From Cupriavidus pauculus (lineage in GTDB: Bacteria; Pseudomonadota; Gammaproteobacteria; Burkholderiales; Burkholderiaceae): a stretch of DNA of 64,000 bases. Of the stretch, positions 1 to 8,008 are shown piece after piece. The stretch lies in assembly GCF_003854935.1 (NCBI RefSeq), contig NZ_CP033969.1:1178001-1242000 (forward strand), in the 5' to 3' direction. Every line of letters starts with the position of its first letter. Position 1 is the first letter of the stretch. The position numbers and the translations under genes are program-made. Below the pieces are notes generated by a model. The model worked only from the letters and a program-made list of their open reading frames with translations. It was not told where the DNA came from and ran no database searches.

Positions 1-1
1 C

Positions 2-706
2 TGTGGTCAGGTGTTTCGTTATGCGATTGCCACGGGCCGCGCAGAACGTGATGTCGCCGCCGATCTTCGTGGCGCGTTGCAGGCACGGCCTGTGACGAAC
101 TTGAAGCGAATTCCTGAGGCAGGACTCCCCGAGTTGCTGGAGAAGATCGACGCATACCAGGGTGATCCGCTAACGCGCTTCGCGCTGCAACTGCTGACCA
201 GGACGTTCGTGCGGACCAAGGAGCTACGCTTCGCAGAGTGGGCAGAATTCGATCTGCAGAAAGCCGAATGGCGTATTCCTGCCGCAAAGATGAAGTCGGA
301 TGTCTTGCACATTGTCCCGCTGTCTACGCAAGTTCTTGTGCAACTGAAGGCTTTGCAGGGCCTAACGGGGAACAGCCGATGGCTTTTCCCGAACACCAGC
401 AAGCCAGAGAAACCGATGAGTGAGAACACCGTTCTCTATGCACTCTATCGCATGGGGTACCACTCCAGAATGACGGGGCACGGCTTTAGAGGGCTTGCTT
501 CTACGATATTGAACGAGAACGGATTCAACCGCGACTGGATCGAACGGCAATTGGCCCACGTTGAACGCGATAGTGTGCGGTCAGCTTACAACCATGCGGA
601 GTACCTAGCCGAGCGGCGGCGGATGATGCAATGGTATTCGGACTATCTGGATAAGCTCAACGTGAAGTCCGGTGAGGTTCCAGTGGAGGAGGGTGTTGAG
701 AGATAG
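2..706 (+). CDS. Tyrosine recombinase (P4-type integrase), C-terminal part, cut by the window edge
   Basis: The reading frame is open to the left edge, so the start lies outside the window and only the catalytic part is seen. Counting from the GTG at 11, a full tyrosine-recombinase set is visible: Arg68 (FVRTKEL), Lys93, His157 and Arg160 (HGFR), His183 and the nucleophile Tyr193 (SAYNHAEY). The class catalyses site-specific integration and excision of genomic islands, often at tRNA 3' ends. That fits the tRNA fragment at 12079-12098. The catalytic domain looks intact, so the enzyme is probably functional if the missing N-terminus is present. The gene lies at one end of the low-GC island, as is usual for P4-type elements. 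Confidence 0.93.
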   Translation, partial: CGQVFRYAIATGRAERDVAADLRGALQARPVTNLKRIPEAGLPELLEKIDAYQGDPLTRFALQLLTRTFVRTKELRFAEWAEFDLQKAEWRIPAAKMKSDVLHIVPLSTQVLVQLKALQGLTGNSRWLFPNTSKPEKPMSENTVLYALYRMGYHSRMTGHGFRGLASTILNENGFNRDWIERQLAHVERDSVRSAYNHAEYLAERRRMMQWYSDYLDKLNVKSGEVPVEEGVER

Positions 707-778
707 TTAGTAATTTGGTTGCCGGCGTAGTCGGCGACTCAAAGTAGCTCGGCATCTCGCGATGCCCGGATAATTCTG

Positions 779-807
779 TTGACTTTGTATTGTATCTAAT
801 GTATTGT
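779..807 (+). promoter_or_regulatory. Possible sigma70-type promoter for the AlpA-like gene
   Basis: TTGACT at 779-784, a 17-base spacer and TATTGT at 802-807 resemble -35 and -10 boxes. They lie 66 bases ahead of the AlpA-like start. Prediction from consensus only. Confidence 0.35.
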
Positions 808-872
808 TTGCTTCTGCGCATCCTGCGCAAGCTCTTTAAGGAGAAAATCACTTAGAATTTTTGGAGGTAACA

Positions 873-1100
873 ATGCACATAAATGCATCTAACTCGACGC
901 TGCCGTTCGATGGCGTCTCACGTTTCAAGCAGTTTCAAGCCTTCCTTCCATTTTCCCGCGAAACTTGGCGCAAGCTGGTGAATGCCGGTAAAGCTCCGCA
1001 GGCGATTAGATTGGGCAATCGTTGCACTGTCTGGCGCAATAGTGAGCTACATCAGTGGCTACGTGAACCGGCGACCTACGGAAATGGAGGTGTCCAATGA
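873..1100 (+). CDS. AlpA-family MerR-like DNA-binding regulator / excisionase
   Basis: A 75-residue protein with a short helix-turn-helix of the AlpA/excisionase type (FSRETWRKLVNAGKAPQA, then a recognition-wing WRNSELHQWL). AlpA proteins activate integrase or excision functions of P4-like islands and prophages. ATG 873 was chosen over the in-frame TTG at 861 because a good ribosome-binding site (GGAGG, 863-867) sits just before it. The 3' end overlaps the next start by 4 bases (ATGA), so the two genes are translationally coupled. Position just after the integrase fits a control gene of the island. The exact target is unknown. Confidence 0.8.
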   Translation: MHINASNSTLPFDGVSRFKQFQAFLPFSRETWRKLVNAGKAPQAIRLGNRCTVWRNSELHQWLREPATYGNGGVQ

Positions 1101-2341
1101 ATTGCGGCACCATTTCTATAGAGGCATCGCGTACTCCTTGCGGATGTGACATTGATAACATACGCGGCCAGCAGGGGTATCCATACCAAAGTGATCTATC
1201 AGGCAGCGCGCCGCGCGTCGGAAGAGCATTTTGGTATGACGATATCGAATTTGCAGGGCCGATCCTAGAAGATTATTTTGTAAGACGATTCAGGGTGAAA
1301 TTCAACCCTCGGCTTGGCTTCGCGGAGGTCAGGCGTATGATGACTAGGATCATTCGGGCCGCCATCCATGCCTACGAAACAGATTCATGGTGTCTCTACC
1401 GGCAGAATGATCTGACGAGGCCGGAGAACAATTTCATTGAGCTGCTTTGGCATGACGGCTATGTTGACCGGGAGATTGGAAAATGGAACTCAGACAAGAG
1501 CCGATCAACTGCCAGTCGGTTCATGGCAACAGGTTTTCTGAAAGGGATTTTCGGCGGCCAAACCAACGTTCGAAAGATAGCGCCGCGCAAGAGTTGCATT
1601 CAGTTGCGCGATGCAACGGGCGAAGTGATTAAGGCTAATCCGCCTGGTGAGATGAATTCGGAGCTTGGTACGCTGAATAAGCTTACCCGAGCGGCGAAAA
1701 TTGCTTGTGATGGAGTCGAGTACACGGGACTTCAATATCGCCGAGTGTTCAATCGGGATTGGTCGCACGGTGGGCGCTTCTATTGTGAGTTTAGCCAACT
1801 ACCCAAAGCCTCACGGTCCAAGATGTTGATCGATGGCGAGGGCACTACTGAGTTGGATTTCAGTTCAATGCATATCTATCTCGCCTATGCGATGGTCGGG
1901 GAAAAGTTCTCTGGCGTAGACGCGTATGCAGTGGAGGGCTTTACGCGCGAAGAGATGAAGGTCGCTAGTTTGATCTGTCTGAACGGCGGTGATGCTCGTG
2001 CGGTGCGTTCGCACTGGCATACGGCTTCTTTGGCAGCGTCTAGGTCACGGGAGTTGGCCACCTACATATATCGTTCCAAAGCGGCAGTAGAGGCTTTTAG
2101 AACGGCCCATGCGCCCATCGCCAAGATTTGGGAGATTCCGAATATTGGTCTGAAGTTGCAGTACCAAGACAGCTGTGTCATGGCAGAATGCATGCGCCGT
2201 CTTTGTGAACTCAATATTGTTCCCGTTTCCCTGCATGACTCGATTCGAGTCCAAAATAGGCACGCGGATACTGTAGAGAGCATAATGCGGGAGGCATCTT
2301 TCGCTATCTGTGCAGTGGATATCCCGGTGAGGCGCAGTTGA
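1097..2341 (+). CDS. Island protein with family A DNA polymerase-like palm motifs
   Basis: A 414-residue protein. Its C-terminal half carries three motifs in the order and form of family A DNA polymerases. Motif A is ELDFSSMH, with Asp254. Motif B is R284-x3-K288-x7-N296-G297, the same spacing as the Arg-Lys-Tyr-Gly O-helix motif. Motif C is SLHDS, with His380-Asp381. No 3'-5' exonuclease domain is apparent, and the protein is far shorter than a PolA. The N-terminal half (1-240) is unassigned. A likely role is replication or repair of the island's DNA, but this rests on motifs only. The gene is coupled to the AlpA-like gene and followed by a terminator. Confidence 0.6.
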   Translation: MNCGTISIEASRTPCGCDIDNIRGQQGYPYQSDLSGSAPRVGRAFWYDDIEFAGPILEDYFVRRFRVKFNPRLGFAEVRRMMTRIIRAAIHAYETDSWCLYRQNDLTRPENNFIELLWHDGYVDREIGKWNSDKSRSTASRFMATGFLKGIFGGQTNVRKIAPRKSCIQLRDATGEVIKANPPGEMNSELGTLNKLTRAAKIACDGVEYTGLQYRRVFNRDWSHGGRFYCEFSQLPKASRSKMLIDGEGTTELDFSSMHIYLAYAMVGEKFSGVDAYAVEGFTREEMKVASLICLNGGDARAVRSHWHTASLAASRSRELATYIYRSKAAVEAFRTAHAPIAKIWEIPNIGLKLQYQDSCVMAECMRRLCELNIVPVSLHDSIRVQNRHADTVESIMREASFAICAVDIPVRRS

Positions 2342-2343
2342 TG

Positions 2344-2386
2344 AAATTCCGCAAATCCTTTTGGCTATTGGGTTTGCGGAATTTTG
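2344..2386 (+). terminator. Intrinsic terminator after the polymerase-like gene
   Basis: A perfect 12-bp stem (2344-2355 pairing with 2373-2384) with a 17-base loop, ending in a short T-run. It starts 2 bases after the stop codon. Confidence 0.75.
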
Positions 2387-2411
2387 TGTCATATAATGGT
2401 ATGTTTCCTTG

Positions 2412-2438
2412 CTCTCTCTCTCTCTCTCTCTCTCTCTC
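2412..2438. repeat. CT dinucleotide microsatellite (13.5 units)
   Basis: Uninterrupted CT alternation over 27 bases. It sits between the terminator and the ATG at 2459, inside the reading frame that an ATG at 2396 would open. Confidence 0.95.
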
Positions 2439-2458
2439 CTTTACTAATTCAAGAAAAA

Positions 2459-2863
2459 ATGATTCAACATCAAATTCCTGTGATTGGTGGTGAAGAGGAG
2501 GAGGTAGTTGTTATCACTCAGTTCGAATCAGGTGATGAGTGCGGACTGAAATGTGTATTCAGGGAAAGGACGATTGAGGCTCTAGAGGGAGACTACTTCG
2601 AAGCGTTCTGCGAAATCCGTAAGGCGCTTGAAAAGGAAAATATCGTTCCGTTTTGCTACGGTGCAAGTCTGAATGTCTATCCCTCTGCAATGGCTAGACA
2701 GATGGGTGAGGGTCTTCGTGCATATCGCCTGACAATGGGAGTGCCATCGTCGCAAGACCAACTCGTGCAGATATTCGATCAAGGTCCTGACATTATTCCA
2801 GCCTCAGTCTCGCAGCAGGAGCACTTTTATCGCGAGTGGTGTATGGCAGGTAAGGCTTCTTGA
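2459..2863 (+). CDS. Hypothetical protein, 134 aa, downstream of a CT microsatellite
   Basis: I do not recognise this family with certainty. From ATG 2459 the protein is soluble and acidic, with an EEEE run near the start and a conserved-looking core around residues 70-125 (YGASLNVYPS, AYRLTMG, IFDQGPD). No signal peptide or membrane segment is seen from this start. The frame is open further 5': an ATG at 2396 would add a 21-residue leader, MVCFLALS followed by Leu-Ser repeats encoded by the CT tract. Neither start has a clear ribosome-binding site. Length changes in the CT tract would shift the longer version out of frame. Confidence 0.55.
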   Translation: MIQHQIPVIGGEEEEVVVITQFESGDECGLKCVFRERTIEALEGDYFEAFCEIRKALEKENIVPFCYGASLNVYPSAMARQMGEGLRAYRLTMGVPSSQDQLVQIFDQGPDIIPASVSQQEHFYREWCMAGKAS

Positions 2864-2874
2864 TGAGAAATCCG

Positions 2875-3162
2875 TCAATCAGTTAAAGGGTATTGTTCTG
2901 TTGGAGTTTCGCCTTCGAGACGTCGTGCGTATAGCGTAATGTGTCGATTAGCCAGATCAATCTGGTATTTGTATATCTCAAACGGCCATTCATCGAAGGT
3001 CATGCGGTCGCGAAAGCCCCCATTTGCCTCACTGACGATCTGCAAAAATTCCGACGCAGTTGTCTGTCGCTTGGCGACAACCTGGCACTTGTCGCGAAAC
3101 GATACTGTTACGTCATAGTCGCCCTCATTCGCGAACAGCGACAAGTATTCTGGGTAGTCCAT
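2875..3162 (-). CDS. Hypothetical small protein, 95 aa
   Basis: Small minus-strand gene, convergent with the preceding one. The ATG at 3162 has a good upstream GGAGGG at 5 bases, which supports a real gene. The protein has alternating charged and hydrophobic stretches (DYDVTVSFRDK, TFDEWPFEIYKYQIDL) suggesting a mixed alpha/beta fold, with no signal peptide or membrane helix. I cannot assign a function. It lies among other small unknown island genes. Confidence 0.5.
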   Translation of the reverse strand: MDYPEYLSLFANEGDYDVTVSFRDKCQVVAKRQTTASEFLQIVSEANGGFRDRMTFDEWPFEIYKYQIDLANRHITLYARRLEGETPTEQYPLTD

Positions 3163-3309
3163 CTGGCCCTCCGGCAGTTGGTAGCGATTGCGGCAAGCGG
3201 GTAGGATTAATCTGCCATGTCGCGCCTACAATACAGCACTTTCCCAGTATCGTTCGAAGAAAGGGTGTGATATCAATAGCCTGAGGACACCTTCCAAAAA
3301 AGGGACTGA

Positions 3310-3681
3310 ATGAACCGAGTTGCGCGCTTCGAGGCCGAAAAGGCTGCCAAGGTACGGCAGGAGTTAATCGACCAGGGTATGACGGTAGATCAGGCTGCCG
3401 AACACCAGGCGACGGAAGCACGGATCGCAAAGGCAATTGCCTGGCTGCAGGGAATGCTGTTCAGCGAAGAGCAGGACTACATCGCCGACAGCAATGCTGA
3501 TGCCGCAGATCGGCACAACGGCATCAATCCAATGAGTGAAGAGTACCTCCAGCAAGTGAACGCGAAGCGCCTAGCCTTGGGCATTCCGGCCCTTGCACTG
3601 TCGGGATTTCCGACCGGCAACGAGAGCCATGTTTATTGTGAGGTTCTGGTTCGAGAGCTTTCAATCATGCTGAAGCGATGA
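3310..3681 (+). CDS. Hypothetical helical protein, 123 aa
   Basis: A predicted mostly helical soluble protein; the first 50 residues are rich in Glu, Lys, Ala and Gln and could form a helical hairpin (RFEAEKAAKVRQEL, QAAEHQATEARIAKAIAWLQ). A GGGA sits before ATG 3310 as a modest ribosome-binding site. No motif I recognise. It converges with the serine recombinase gene, leaving 18 bases between the two stop codons. Confidence 0.5.
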   Translation: MNRVARFEAEKAAKVRQELIDQGMTVDQAAEHQATEARIAKAIAWLQGMLFSEEQDYIADSNADAADRHNGINPMSEEYLQQVNAKRLALGIPALALSGFPTGNESHVYCEVLVRELSIMLKR

Positions 3682-3699
3682 GCAGGTGTTAGCCTTGTC

Positions 3700-4326
3700 T
3701 CAGGCAGCCAAGGTCTCCCGCTTCAATTGTTGCCCCAAACGCGAAAGCGTGGAACGGGAGCACCCAGTGGCTGCAATGATGTGGTTCCAGCTATCCCCGC
3801 GCGACAGCATCTGCATGATGGCGGCGTTGCGCTGGATGTCCGGCTTGCGCCCCTTGTATCCCCCTTCGGCCTTGAGCTTTGCAATTCCTTGGGCCTGCCG
3901 CCGCCTGCGGTCGGTGTAGTCCTTTCTCGCGATGGCAGCCAGCATATCTAGCATCATGGCATTGAGGGCTTCCATCATTCGGCTCGTCATCTCATCAGTG
4001 GCATTGGTCATCATCCAAGACGTTGGCAAGTCAAGGGCGACCACACGGACCCGGCGTGCCTGGAGTTGAGCCTTCAGCTTTTCCCAATCCTCAGCATTGA
4101 GGCGCGACAGGCGGTCAACTTGTTCAATGAGCAGGATGTCGCCCTGGTGGCAGTCAGCCAACAGCCGGAACAACTCCGGTCGCTTCAGTGATGCCCCGGA
4201 CTCGTTCTCGACATAGAAGGCAGCAATCGGCAAAGCCCGCTCCTTCGCAAACGCTTCTAAATCTCCCTTTGCGCGGTTGGCGTCTTGTTCCTTAGTCGAG
4301 GCACGTAGATAGGCACGGACGAACAT
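3700..4326 (-). CDS. Serine recombinase (resolvase/invertase family)
   Basis: A 208-residue small serine recombinase. The N-terminal catalytic domain holds the nucleophile Ser10 (YLRASTKEQD) and the conserved VDRLSRL segment near residue 70. A helix of about 25 residues leads to a C-terminal helix-turn-helix (NHIIAATGCSRSTLSRLGQQ). Family members resolve cointegrates or invert DNA between short res sites, often located just upstream of their own gene. Here the upstream side is the 390-base gene-free stretch before the defence operon, which contains short inverted and direct repeats. It may belong to a separate transposon-like module carrying the cargo. Full length, with no defect seen. Confidence 0.92.
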   Translation of the reverse strand: MFVRAYLRASTKEQDANRAKGDLEAFAKERALPIAAFYVENESGASLKRPELFRLLADCHQGDILLIEQVDRLSRLNAEDWEKLKAQLQARRVRVVALDLPTSWMMTNATDEMTSRMMEALNAMMLDMLAAIARKDYTDRRRRQAQGIAKLKAEGGYKGRKPDIQRNAAIMQMLSRGDSWNHIIAATGCSRSTLSRLGQQLKRETLAA

Positions 4327-4716
4327 ACAAAGCCCTCATGGTTCTCTTTGCATAGTTCTCAATATAACGGTTCCATTTGGGTCGTGCAAGGGCATATATC
4401 GAACTACCTTTTCACTCTTGCAGCATGGTTCGCCTGATGTACACCACAGCAGAACCGGTGCGGTCAACAGGCCCCGCCGAAACCGTATTTGTCGGCCTCG
4501 TCAGGCTTGCCTCCAGGACCAGTCTCCCGCCACTCTGACGCTAAAATTTCCGCCCGGAGATACGGTGCTCAGCTGATAAAATAGGCGGCACGACTTGCCA
4601 TACCTCTCTTCAATTTTTGATGCTTCATCACACGCCGAGTCTTCCTGGCTTGGCCGTAAGCGAACCGGAAAGCAGAACCATTGCTGCTTTTGCAGATAGG
4701 GCGATGCCAACTAAGA
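4327..4716. other. 390-base gene-free region between the serine recombinase and the methyltransferase
   Basis: AT-rich left part with GTTCTC twice (4341-4346 and 4355-4360) and an imperfect inverted repeat, TAGTTCTCAATATA (4353-4366) against ATATATCGAACTA (4394-4406). This is a plausible res or operator region for the divergent recombinase. The right part contains the sequence ATAAAATAGG (4576-4585), which is repeated before the DUF262 gene. The methyltransferase promoter must lie here, but I see no convincing consensus box. Reading frames in this stretch have no support as genes. Confidence 0.45.
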
Positions 4717-6084
4717 ATGAAAAAATTTCGTTTCGTTGACCTCTTCGCGGGGCTTGGCGGCTTTCATGTGGCTCTCGATGCGTTGGGCGGCCAATGTGTT
4801 TTCGCGGCTGAATGGAAACCACATCTACAAGATCTATACGAGACCAATTTCGGTCTGCGACCCGCAGGAGATATTACCGACGTCTTGCCAGAAATGGTCC
4901 CAGACCACGATGTCTTGACGGCCGGTTTTCCATGCCAGCCTTTCTCCAAGGCTGGGGAGCAAAAGGGTTTCGAGTGTACGGAGCAGGGTGATCTGTTCTT
5001 CAACGTTGAAGCCATCATCAAGGCGAAGAAACCCCAGTTTTTTATACTGGAAAACGTTCCAAATCTCCTCAACCACGACGGAGGTAGGACTTGGCAGACA
5101 ATTCAAGCCCTTCTGGGAGTCGGGGGGCTGGGATACGACATTCGGGCAACTCGCTTTTCCCCTCATCACTTCGGCATTCCCCAAATTCGCGAGCGGGTGT
5201 ACATCGTAGGCTCGCGCTCTTCGCTAAGCCATTTCGAGTGGCCGGAGCCGACGCATAGTGAGACGAGCATTGAAACGGTGCTTGATGCATTTCCGCCGGA
5301 TGCAAAGAGCTTATCGCCGCAGGTCGAAGACTGCCTGACCCAATGGAACAAGTTCGTGAAGGCAGCCCCCAAAAAACTCTACCTCCCTTCATTCCCACTT
5401 TGGTCTATGGAGTGGGGGGCTGACTACCCGTTTGAAGATGAGACTCCCTATGCTGTTTATGCGGCCAAGGGGATGCGCGGTCTCGCAAAGTTTCGGGGCT
5501 CACACGGTAGGCCATTGCGCGAACTCAGCGGTGACGAGCGTTGGCTAGCTCTACCGAGTCATGCTCGTAGCGAACAGCTTGAGTTCCCTAAGTGGAAGAA
5601 AGATTTTATCCGTCAGAATCGGCGGTTTTATGCGGAAAACTGTAGTTGGATTGATCCATGGATGAAAGATATCCTAAGATTTCCGTCCAGCCTGCAGAAA
5701 CTTGAATGGAATGTTCAGGGCGAGAAGGGCGAGGTTTGGGATTACGTTCTCCAGTTCCGGGCATCTGGCGTGAGAGTAAAGCGTCGTAATACTGCGCCCA
5801 GTCTGATTGCTATGACCGACACACAAGTGCCAATTATCGGTTGGGAACGGCGATATATGACACCGAGAGAGTGTGCGAGGCTGCAGAGTTTGAGCGAACT
5901 GAAAGCGCTGCCATCTAGCAACTCGCGCGCGTTCCAAGCGCTCGGAAATGCCGTGAATGCAGACGTTGTGAGAGCGGTTGCGCGAGCTCTGCTAGGCCAA
6001 GGAACTAGGCCGAGCAAGACTTCCTTGTTGTCGGAGAAAGCGAGTCGGAGAAGTATTGTTCCGGAGTTGGCAAAGGCTTTGTAG
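4717..6084 (+). CDS. DNA (cytosine-5-)-methyltransferase
   Basis: A 455-residue C5-cytosine methyltransferase with motifs in canonical order: SAM-binding FAGLGG (10-15), catalytic PCQ with Cys73 (GFPCQPFS), ENV (112-114), [10 protein letters not shown] (156-165) and GNAV (410-413). A long variable region of about 200 residues between the middle and last motifs should hold the target-recognition domain. It transfers a methyl group from S-adenosylmethionine to C5 of cytosine in a specific site. As first gene of the DUF262-Z1-nuclease cluster it most likely protects host DNA, or writes the mark that the other genes read. ATG 4717 starts the conserved domain; the in-frame start 36 bases upstream is less likely. 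Confidence 0.95.
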   Translation: MKKFRFVDLFAGLGGFHVALDALGGQCVFAAEWKPHLQDLYETNFGLRPAGDITDVLPEMVPDHDVLTAGFPCQPFSKAGEQKGFECTEQGDLFFNVEAIIKAKKPQFFILENVPNLLNHDGGRTWQTIQALLGVGGLGYDIRATRFSPHHFGIPQIRERVYIVGSRSSLSHFEWPEPTHSETSIETVLDAFPPDAKSLSPQVEDCLTQWNKFVKAAPKKLYLPSFPLWSMEWGADYPFEDETPYAVYAAKGMRGLAKFRGSHGRPLRELSGDERWLALPSHARSEQLEFPKWKKDFIRQNRRFYAENCSWIDPWMKDILRFPSSLQKLEWNVQGEKGEVWDYVLQFRASGVRVKRRNTAPSLIAMTDTQVPIIGWERRYMTPRECARLQSLSELKALPSSNSRAFQALGNAVNADVVRAVARALLGQGTRPSKTSLLSEKASRRSIVPELAKAL

Positions 6085-6131
6085 GGCAGGTCAGCAGTCC
6101 AAGGGCCAGTGTGAGGGTTTGGGGATTTGCG

Positions 6132-6143
6132 GCGTTCGAACGC
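6132..6143. promoter_or_regulatory. Perfect 12-bp palindrome between methyltransferase and DUF262 genes
   Basis: GCGTTCGAACGC is its own reverse complement. It sits in the 89-base gap, about 30 bases ahead of the DUF262 start, where an operator would control the DUF262-Z1-nuclease genes separately from the methyltransferase. It could also be the enzyme's own target site. Both are inferences. Confidence 0.35.
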
Positions 6144-6173
6144 GGCAGGAAGTTAATAAAATAGGGGTCACAA

Positions 6174-8003
6174 TTGGAAAATATCGAAGACTTTGATGAT
6201 GTTGAGTTGGGTGGCATCGCCCAATACCTTGCGGAGTTGTCGCAGGAAGGTCCGCTGCCACAAGGTGTGGGCCCCAAAATCGAGGTGGCCCCATTCCAAG
6301 CAGATGACGTTTCGTTTGAAAACAATGAATGGCTGAGGCGCACTCTTGCTGTCCAGGCCTGGCTTGGTCTTGATGCGCCGGTGTCGCTGGAAGCTTCGGC
6401 GACCGATGCGGCGATTCAGTTGCTGGAGCAGATTTCGTCCGATCCGGTAGAGGCATGCATTTCCGTCGGTGATGATTCGGTGAAACTGACGGATCTGGGC
6501 GCCCAGCATCTAGACACTTGGTTGTCACGAGCCGTCGCCCATCGAGAAGCATTTCTCGAGGCACTTGACGAAGATCGCAGTATTTCGGACGCGAGCGAGG
6601 AGTGGTCACTACTTTGGGAGGAGGCGACTACTCGAGCTCAGCAGCCGGCGCTGATAAAGGCGGAGGTGCAAACTCTGACCATTCGTCAGTTCTCTGATTA
6701 TGCTCGGCAAGGGTCCCTTGCCCTCAATCCTTCGTATCAGCGAGACAGCGTTTGGTCGGTTGGTGATTCTCAGACTCTCATCGACTCGATTTTGCGAGGC
6801 ATTCCAATCCCATCGATCATCCTCACACAGGTTGATGGTGGCGAAGAACTTCAGATAGTTGACGGGAAGCAGCGGCTAACTGCCATACTTCGATTCATCG
6901 GTCAACATCCCGCTGCGTTGGATTTTGCGAAGTCCCTTGATGCAGAGGCCGATTTTGATCGCGATCACAGGAAGTTTATCCGTAAGCATCACCTCAAGAG
7001 TCAGCAGATATCCAGTCACTACCTACCTTTTCGCCTTCGATCGTATCCACCGGGAGACCCGCTGCATGCTGTCTCGCGGCGCTTTTACTGTGAAGTCAAG
7101 GATCAGCGCATAGAAAGCGGACAGGGTAACGTAACGATAAAATCGATATTTGAGAACGCGCTGACTCGGTACAAGATTCCAGTCATTGTCTATGAGAACA
7201 CGCGTCTCCAAGATATTCATCACGTCTTTTCGATCTACAACAAACAAGGTAAGAAGCTGAATGCCGAGGAGTTAAGGAACGCAACATTCCATCACCTTGC
7301 TCTCACTAAGCTTCTTCTTGTACTAAGCGGCGATCGGCCTGATCCGGATCTCGCGCCATATCTGCCGTCGGACGTGAAGGATCGGATCGGGGATGTTGGC
7401 GAGACACTTCGAGATCGCGGTTTTGGCACTATGCGGTTCAAGCGGACGAAGGTTTTGTCTTGGGTATGCGCAATCATGCTACACCAGCCGAATAGCGCAA
7501 GAGATGGTACGTTCGTCACGCCATCCACAGCGAGCCACATTGACGCCCTGCTGAGTAGCATTAGTCGCGAACAAGGGAATCATCCACTGTTTCAGCATAC
7601 AACGCTGGTTACGCTTGCCCGCGACGTCAAAGCGGCGGTAGCACTTCATGCAGTCGCCGAGGACGCATGGTCCCCAAGATTTCGAAGCAAGAAAGGACAC
7701 GCTTCCCGATGGGAAGAGTTGCCGCTGGTCGCCAGTATGCTTGCTTCTCTAATTTTGGTTGCAACCGGTCAGTCGCAACGTCTTGAGGACGGCATTGCGG
7801 ATGTTCGAGCGCTTACGGAAGCGAGCCCTGGCCCAACCAAGACGCAGAATAAGACGCAATGGGAGTACGTCGCAAAGGTCTCTCTGGGCGTACTGCGAAC
7901 ACTAGGCATCGACACTGAAAGCGCTACGCAGGTATTGGAGCGGCGCTATGGCTATAGTTGCATAGGCGTTCTTGAAACGCTTTCAGGCTTGAAGGATGCC
8001 TGA
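6174..8003 (+). CDS. DUF262 (ParB-like, DGxQR) protein, 609 aa
   Basis: After a 160-residue N-terminal region, a DUF262 domain begins near residue 165 (LNPSYQRDSVW, LIDSILRGIPIPSIIL). It carries the DGKQR motif at 230-234 and the downstream YNKQGKKLNAEELRNA segment (355-370). DUF262 domains in GmrSD, BrxU and SspE bind or hydrolyse nucleotides and couple detection of modified DNA to cleavage. Those proteins usually also carry a DUF1524 HNH nuclease domain, and I see no HNH motif here. The nuclease of the system is probably the separate PD-(D/E)XK protein downstream. The start is TTG with AGGGG about 7 bases upstream. The gap to the Z1 gene is 5 bases. Confidence 0.85.
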   Translation: MENIEDFDDVELGGIAQYLAELSQEGPLPQGVGPKIEVAPFQADDVSFENNEWLRRTLAVQAWLGLDAPVSLEASATDAAIQLLEQISSDPVEACISVGDDSVKLTDLGAQHLDTWLSRAVAHREAFLEALDEDRSISDASEEWSLLWEEATTRAQQPALIKAEVQTLTIRQFSDYARQGSLALNPSYQRDSVWSVGDSQTLIDSILRGIPIPSIILTQVDGGEELQIVDGKQRLTAILRFIGQHPAALDFAKSLDAEADFDRDHRKFIRKHHLKSQQISSHYLPFRLRSYPPGDPLHAVSRRFYCEVKDQRIESGQGNVTIKSIFENALTRYKIPVIVYENTRLQDIHHVFSIYNKQGKKLNAEELRNATFHHLALTKLLLVLSGDRPDPDLAPYLPSDVKDRIGDVGETLRDRGFGTMRFKRTKVLSWVCAIMLHQPNSARDGTFVTPSTASHIDALLSSISREQGNHPLFQHTTLVTLARDVKAAVALHAVAEDAWSPRFRSKKGHASRWEELPLVASMLASLILVATGQSQRLEDGIADVRALTEASPGPTKTQNKTQWEYVAKVSLGVLRTLGIDTESATQVLERRYGYSCIGVLETLSGLKDA

Positions 8004-8008
8004 ACGAG

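Noticed and set aside
4501-4710. Small minus-strand frame in the gap before the methyltransferase
   Set aside because: No ribosome-binding site and no recognisable feature; the stretch is better explained as regulatory or recombination-site DNA.
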